In this document: positions 42,363 through 46,043 of the stretch, piece by piece
How positions within the stretch are numbered: position 1 is the stretch's first letter
How the letters are laid out: every line of letters starts with the position of its first letter
Assembly (NCBI GenBank): GCA_002361335.1
Contig: DESS01000352.1
Coordinates: 2,322-48,364, forward strand
Direction of reading: 5' to 3'
Length of the DNA: 46,043 nt
From: Richelia sp. UBA3308
Lineage (GTDB): Bacteria > Cyanobacteriota > Cyanobacteriia > Cyanobacteriales > Nostocaceae
Program-made: the position numbers and the translations under genes
The notes under the pieces: generated by a model
Database searches by the model: none
Seen by the model: only the letters and a program-made list of their open reading frames with translations
Told to the model about the DNA's origin: nothing

Positions 42363-43124
42363 ATGAGCATTAATACTTTTACTAAAGAAAACAAACCAAA
42401 AAAACCAATCAAACAGCAACTGGAATATCAAAGGCCAGAATATCAAAGACCAAATTTGATAGTCCCTAATGTTCCTCCGGTGCCAGAAGTTCCTGATGAT
42501 TACATGGATACGCCGGAAATTAGTGAAGATGGTAGTATTTTCACTTGCGCTAATCGGGGGAAAGTTGCCATCTTTATTGATGGTGCCAATTTATTTTATG
42601 CGGCGTTGCAACTTGGAATTGAAATCAACTACGCCAAACTACTTAGCTGCTTGGCGAAAGATTCAAAATTGTTGCGCGCTTTTTTCTATACGGGGGTAGA
42701 TCCAACCAACGAAAAACAGCAAGGTTTCTTGTTGTGGATGCGTCGTAATGGCTATCGTGTGATTACGAAAGATTTAGTACAATTTCCAGATGGTTCTAAA
42801 AAGGCGAATCTTGATGTAGAAATTGCTGTAGATATGATGAACTTAGCTCCTTACTACGATACGGCGGTGCTAGTAAGTGGTGATGGAGATTTGGCTTATG
42901 CTGTGAATGCAGTTTCCTATCAAGGTTCAAGAGTAGAAGTAGTTAGTTTGCGCTCGATGACAAGTGAAAGCTTAATTGATGTTGCCGACTGCTTTGTTGA
43001 TTTAGATGTCATCAAAAAACACATTCAAAAAGAATCCGATTCAGAGTACAGTTATAGACCGTTAACAAATTTTGACATACATCCACCAATTCATGCAGAA
43101 CAACCCCATTACCCAAAATCTTAA
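42363..43124 (+). CDS. NYN domain protein, LabA/DUF88-like
   Basis: A 253-residue protein. A Pro/Lys/Gln-rich N-terminal stretch with a short direct repeat (EYQRPEYQRP, 21-30) precedes a NYN (PIN-like) domain from about 66: VAIFIDGANLFYA with Asp73, then KANLDVEIAVDMM, VLVSGDGDLAYAV and a C-terminal CFVDLDVIKKHI. The acidic residues match the metal site of NYN nucleases. LabA of Synechococcus modulates circadian output; this protein is of that type but orthology is not established. COP23, another protein with circadian history, is encoded 22 kb away. No partner gene is adjacent. Confidence 0.85.
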   Translation: MSINTFTKENKPKKPIKQQLEYQRPEYQRPNLIVPNVPPVPEVPDDYMDTPEISEDGSIFTCANRGKVAIFIDGANLFYAALQLGIEINYAKLLSCLAKDSKLLRAFFYTGVDPTNEKQQGFLLWMRRNGYRVITKDLVQFPDGSKKANLDVEIAVDMMNLAPYYDTAVLVSGDGDLAYAVNAVSYQGSRVEVVSLRSMTSESLIDVADCFVDLDVIKKHIQKESDSEYSYRPLTNFDIHPPIHAEQPHYPKS

Positions 43125-43513
43125 TTAATAATTCGTGATTCGTAGTTATGACCAAACAAAACAATTTTAGATTTTAGATTTTAGATTTTAGATTTTGGAT
43201 TGAGTTCTTTGCAAGTGGTTGTAAAATCTCACCTCTATAAAAGCACCCTCTCTTTAGTAAGGAGAGGGATGGTTTTGTTCTGGAATATCCCCATAAATGG
43301 CAATCTAAAATCTTGAAGCCCCTACTACCTGGTGCTTTGATGTTATTAAATTGGATTTTAACGGGCAGGATGCCCGTACCACAAAACTTCTAGGATTGAA
43401 GATTCTACTTCATTTACTTCCCTTGGTGTTGTAACCTAAAATTCAAAATGTAAAATTCAAAATGTAAAATTCCAAAATTAATTCTGTCACAATTACGAAT
43501 CATGATTTATAAA
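43125..43513. repeat. Repeat-rich gap downstream of phoD
   Basis: About five TTTTAGA heptamers at 43163-43200, a CGGGCAGGATGCCCG hairpin followed by TACCACAAAACTTCT at 43363-43390 (related to the core of the MITE-like repeat), the 14-mer GGTGTTGTAACCTA at 43425-43438, and AAAATTCAAAATGT repeats at 43439-43471. No coding frame. Confidence 0.65.
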
Positions 43514-45097
43514 TTATGAAGCTGGTAAATCTACCCTATAGAGGATTTTCCCTTCAAGATTGTGCAGCGCCACGCTCATAACTCCTGTTTGAGAATTAAT
43601 CTTTACCGTACCAAAAAACTGCAATCCATCTTTTGGCGATCTATTTGGTTTCATTGTGGAATCTACGCTTTGAAACTTGACTTGGGGACCAAATGTATTA
43701 TCTAATTGATTTGGTCCGAAGGTGCCGGAATTCAAAGGACCGGCGACAAACTCCCAAAATGGTGTAAAATCGTTAAACTGTGCTTTACTGGGGTCATAAT
43801 AATGGGCTGCTGCATAATGCACGTCAGCAGTTAACCAAACGACATTGCGGATATTTTTCTGTTTAATAAAACGCAATAAATCGGCAATCTCTAATTCTCT
43901 CCCCAATGGCACACCATCGCCGTTAGATGCATTTTCAAAGTTAGTTTCACCATCTTTGACTAACAATCCGATGGGCATATCGGCAGCAATTATTTTCCAT
44001 GTTGCCTTTGTATTTAATAACTGATTTTTTAACCAATTCAGTTGAGGATTACCTAAAAAGGCTGTTTCTGGGCTGGCTTGCTGCTGACGATTAGTAGTAT
44101 TTGCTCCCCGGTAGCTGCGTTGATCTAACATGAAAACTTCTAATTTAGAACCGTATTTATAAGAACGGTAAATTTGTTCTGGGTGATTATAGTTAATACG
44201 TATGGGTGTATATTCGATAAACGCCTGCTTCCCTCGTGCTGCTAATAAGGAAACGCTTTTTATTTTGTAGCGATCGTCATCTAAAATTTCTCCGGGATAC
44301 CAGTTATTAGTAACTTCGTGGTCATCCCATTGAACTAATTGGGGAACTTCAGCGTTGAAGCGCTTAAAATTTTCGTCAAGTAGATTATAAACATAATTGC
44401 CGCGAAATTCTTTTAAAGTTTCCGCAACCTTGGACTTTTCTGGTGTGACAATATTCTTCCAAATACTGCCGTCATCTAATTTTACTTCAGATTCAATTGG
44501 ATTATCGGCGTAGATATAATCACCAGAATGAATAAAGAAATCCGGTTTCAGTTGGCGGATTGTTTCGTAGATTTTCATACCGCCAAAGTCAGGATTGATA
44601 CCCCAACCTTGTCCGCCAGTGTCTCCAGACCAAGCAAAAAAGATATCACCCTTTTGAGAAGGGGTTCGTAAACTTCCTAAATAAGGAGCGCTGTAAGTAT
44701 TGATATTGTTTAAATCTTGGAAAATAACGCGGTAAAAAATTTGTTCGCCACTCGGTAAATTATTTAAATTAATTCGGGCTGTAAAATCGCTCACTTCCAA
44801 AGCTGCAGGACCAATAATTCGCTGTGCATGTTTAAATGATTCATTAGTAGCGTAATCAATAATCATTCGGGCTGGTTTATCGCTACGGCTCCAAATAACA
44901 GCGCTGTTGCTATCAACATCCCCACTAGCTACACCGAATGGTATTTTAGGACGCATTGTATCTGATGTAATAATACCTGGTGCTTGAGCAAAACTATGTT
45001 TGGGTAGAAGTTTTGTGGCAACAATTCCAGCTGTTGCGATCGCACTACTTAACATAAATTGACGGCGAGAAAGATTTGGTGAGATATTGGGATTCAT
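43514..45097 (-). CDS. phoD: Alkaline phosphatase PhoD, Tat-exported
   Basis: A 527-residue phosphatase/phosphodiesterase. The twin-arginine signal SRRQFMLSS carries RR at 11-12. An N-terminal PhoD domain (PFGVASGDVDSNSAVIWSR) is followed by the metallophosphatase domain with SGDTGGQG, HSGDYIYADNP, QWDDHEVTNNW and LTADVHYAAAHYYD, which hold the Fe/Ca-binding residues of PhoD. It would be exported folded through the Tat pathway to scavenge phosphate from phosphoesters. The ATG at 45097 is the natural start. No Pho box was identified upstream. Confidence 0.93.
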   Translation of the reverse strand: MNPNISPNLSRRQFMLSSAIATAGIVATKLLPKHSFAQAPGIITSDTMRPKIPFGVASGDVDSNSAVIWSRSDKPARMIIDYATNESFKHAQRIIGPAALEVSDFTARINLNNLPSGEQIFYRVIFQDLNNINTYSAPYLGSLRTPSQKGDIFFAWSGDTGGQGWGINPDFGGMKIYETIRQLKPDFFIHSGDYIYADNPIESEVKLDDGSIWKNIVTPEKSKVAETLKEFRGNYVYNLLDENFKRFNAEVPQLVQWDDHEVTNNWYPGEILDDDRYKIKSVSLLAARGKQAFIEYTPIRINYNHPEQIYRSYKYGSKLEVFMLDQRSYRGANTTNRQQQASPETAFLGNPQLNWLKNQLLNTKATWKIIAADMPIGLLVKDGETNFENASNGDGVPLGRELEIADLLRFIKQKNIRNVVWLTADVHYAAAHYYDPSKAQFNDFTPFWEFVAGPLNSGTFGPNQLDNTFGPQVKFQSVDSTMKPNRSPKDGLQFFGTVKINSQTGVMSVALHNLEGKILYRVDLPAS

Positions 45098-45127
45098 AAG
45101 AAGGCAGTAATGTTGGCTTGTCTAGAC

Positions 45128-45277
45128 TTTACAGAGCAGGAAATATCCTGGCGGTTGAAACCGCACGCTACTTACTACTGGGCGTGCCTGTTCTTCCACA
45201 ACGCAGTGGCTCAGCTACACAGACAAAACTCACCTACGTGGGTTTACAGTTTAGATTTTAACCAGATGAAATTTGCT
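45128..45277. repeat. Degenerate third copy of the MITE-like family
   Basis: Starts TTTACAGAGCAGG and ends GATGAAATTTGCTGTA, the latter near-identical to the end of copy B (GATGAAATATGCTGTA). The interior differs and contains a GCGGTTGAAACCGC hairpin and an AGCTACACAGACAAAACTCA repeat like 3681-3718. It lies just upstream of phoD. Confidence 0.4.
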
Positions 45278-45372
45278 GTAATAGGGGATATATGGTAATA
45301 GGTTATGCAGCAAAAAGAGACGGAAGGTACGTCTGGGACATTAGTTATTCGTTGAAGATTAAAAATTTGGAA

Positions 45373-45621
45373 TTATTCTTGTGGCTCTTGGGATTCGTGA
45401 TTTTCTTGTTCTAGTAGCTTAGAAAACTTTTTTCGCAAATCATGCACTTTCTTGTTGTCTTTTGGCATTACCATCAGACGAATTTCTATTTCTGCTAAAT
45501 TGTCAATTCGAGTTGTTTTTTCCCAAATTCTTCTATCTACTTCGGATTCCGATTCATAACGGAAGGTTACAGTATCTGAATTGACATCTAAAATATCTAC
45601 ATTTTTTAGGGGTGTTGTAAC
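45373..45621 (-). pseudogene. 3' part of a gene cut off at its 5' side
   Basis: A minus-strand frame of 82 codons plus stop with clear protein character: VDILDVNSDTVTFRYESESE, VDRRIWEKTTRIDNLAEIEI, RLMVMPKDNKKVHDLRKKFS and a Gln/Glu-rich tail. There is no start codon before Met50, and a TAG (45622-45624) closes the frame exactly where IS607-like sequence begins upstream. The missing 5' part should lie beyond the element. Family not recognised; the charged helical pattern gives no function. Confidence 0.7.
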
Positions 45622-46043
45622 CTATCTTAAGACATATTGCTTCAGATGTAAAAGATTGATAAACACTTAAAAAAAATTAATCTTACAGGTAGAGCTAGAT
45701 TAAATCGCGCTCATTATTTACTAAACTTATTCATAGTTCTTCAATTTGAATAAGTTATGTGGAAAGTTTCGGAATTTGCCAATAAAGTGGGGGTGTCAGC
45801 ATCGACGCTTCGGCGATGGGAGCACGAAGGTAGATTAATTCCAGAGCGTACTTTGGGGAATCAGCGAATCTATACTGAATCGCATTTAGCTACTGTGAGA
45901 AGCATCAAAACAGGTTTTTGTGCAGGCAAAATAGTAATATACTGCCGAGTTTCTTCTAGGAAGCAAAAAGACGACTTGCAAAGCCAAGTATTAGCAATGG
46001 AAAAATTTTGCTTGGCTCAAGGTGTTTGCGTAACGCAAACAAT
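45622..46043 (+). mobile_element. IS607-family insertion sequence, left part
   Basis: The element begins near 45611-45625, judged by the loss of the minus-strand reading frame there, and runs off the window. It contains an AT-rich left end and the start of the serine transposase. IS607 elements have no terminal inverted repeats and make no clear target duplication, so the precise left end cannot be read from one side. Confidence 0.65.
45757..46043 (+). CDS. tnpA: IS607-family serine transposase TnpA, partial
   Basis: The first 95 codons of a serine recombinase, cut by the window edge. N-terminal MerR-like DNA-binding domain: VSEFANKVGVSASTLRRWEH then GRLIPERTLGNQRIY. Catalytic domain start: KIVIYCRVSSRKQKDDLQSQ, where a Ser in CRVSS is the nucleophile. 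This order, MerR-like domain before the resolvase domain, defines IS607 TnpA. A tnpB gene normally follows and would lie outside the window. Confidence 0.92.
   Translation, partial: MWKVSEFANKVGVSASTLRRWEHEGRLIPERTLGNQRIYTESHLATVRSIKTGFCAGKIVIYCRVSSRKQKDDLQSQVLAMEKFCLAQGVCVTQT

Noticed and set aside
45266..45298. MKFAVIGDI followed by a stop, like the start of a calcineurin-type phosphoesterase (a 2-base insertion would give DIHGN)
   Set aside because: The same bases match the terminal GATGAAATATGCTGTA of the MITE-like repeat at 8670-8778, and no homology continues downstream, so the resemblance is probably chance.

Overview
The window reads as chromosomal DNA from a filamentous, probably heterocyst-forming cyanobacterium (Nostocales type). 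The evidence is a cyanophycin synthetase/cyanophycinase pair, COP23 and LabA-like proteins, a tandem-nitroreductase SagB-type protein, many GCGATCGC (HIP1) octamers, and numerous heptanucleotide repeat arrays of the kind described as STRR in heterocystous species. Coding DNA is moderately AT-rich and gene spacing is loose. Species cannot be fixed from this sequence. No rRNA, tRNA or CRISPR array was found.

Layout. 1-10 kb: a secreted PEP-CTERM-like hydrolase, a secreted unknown protein, then a nucleoside-salvage neighbourhood (ribokinase, cytosine deaminase, nucleoside hydrolase, Nudix hydrolase) with a tandem pair of secreted NTF2-like proteins and a PD-(D/E)XK-like protein. 10-12.4 kb: an overlapping two-gene unit resembling DgcA (N-acetyl-D-Glu racemase) and DgcN (formerly DUF1611). 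13-17.6 kb: a membrane Ser/Thr kinase with a long repeat tail, a tandem ~250-bp structured intergenic repeat, and a periplasmic M48 protease with TPR-like repeats. 18-21 kb: two DUF4360 secreted proteins (the second a lipoprotein with an inserted repeat), COP23 and TatA. 21-25.6 kb: cphB-cphA on the minus strand, then a GC-rich hairpin-dense gap. 25.6-32 kb: trmD, ispF, a remnant and an intact copy of a family-5 solute-binding lipoprotein, larB, a small membrane protein and argH. 32-38.4 kb: a small basic protein, a Nudix hydrolase, an alpha/beta hydrolase, coaX, a small membrane protein, ilvC and a polytopic membrane protein. 39.9-46 kb: the SagB-like protein, a NYN/LabA-like protein, PhoD phosphatase, a 5'-truncated gene and the left part of an IS607-family element that runs off the window.

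Most genes are housekeeping or known cyanobacterial families. The most unusual material is non-coding or repeat-derived: (i) the tandem structured element between the kinase and protease, (ii) a MITE-like family with TACAG ends in two opposite-facing copies, one carrying a nested GC-rich palindromic insert, and a degenerate third copy, (iii) a hairpin-rich GC island between cphB and trmD that could be an untranslated RNA, (iv) a 39-codon remnant of a duplicated solute-binding protein between two inverted purine/pyrimidine arrays, and (v) a gene apparently interrupted by the IS607-type element. I do not see a clear new multi-gene defence or biosynthetic system.
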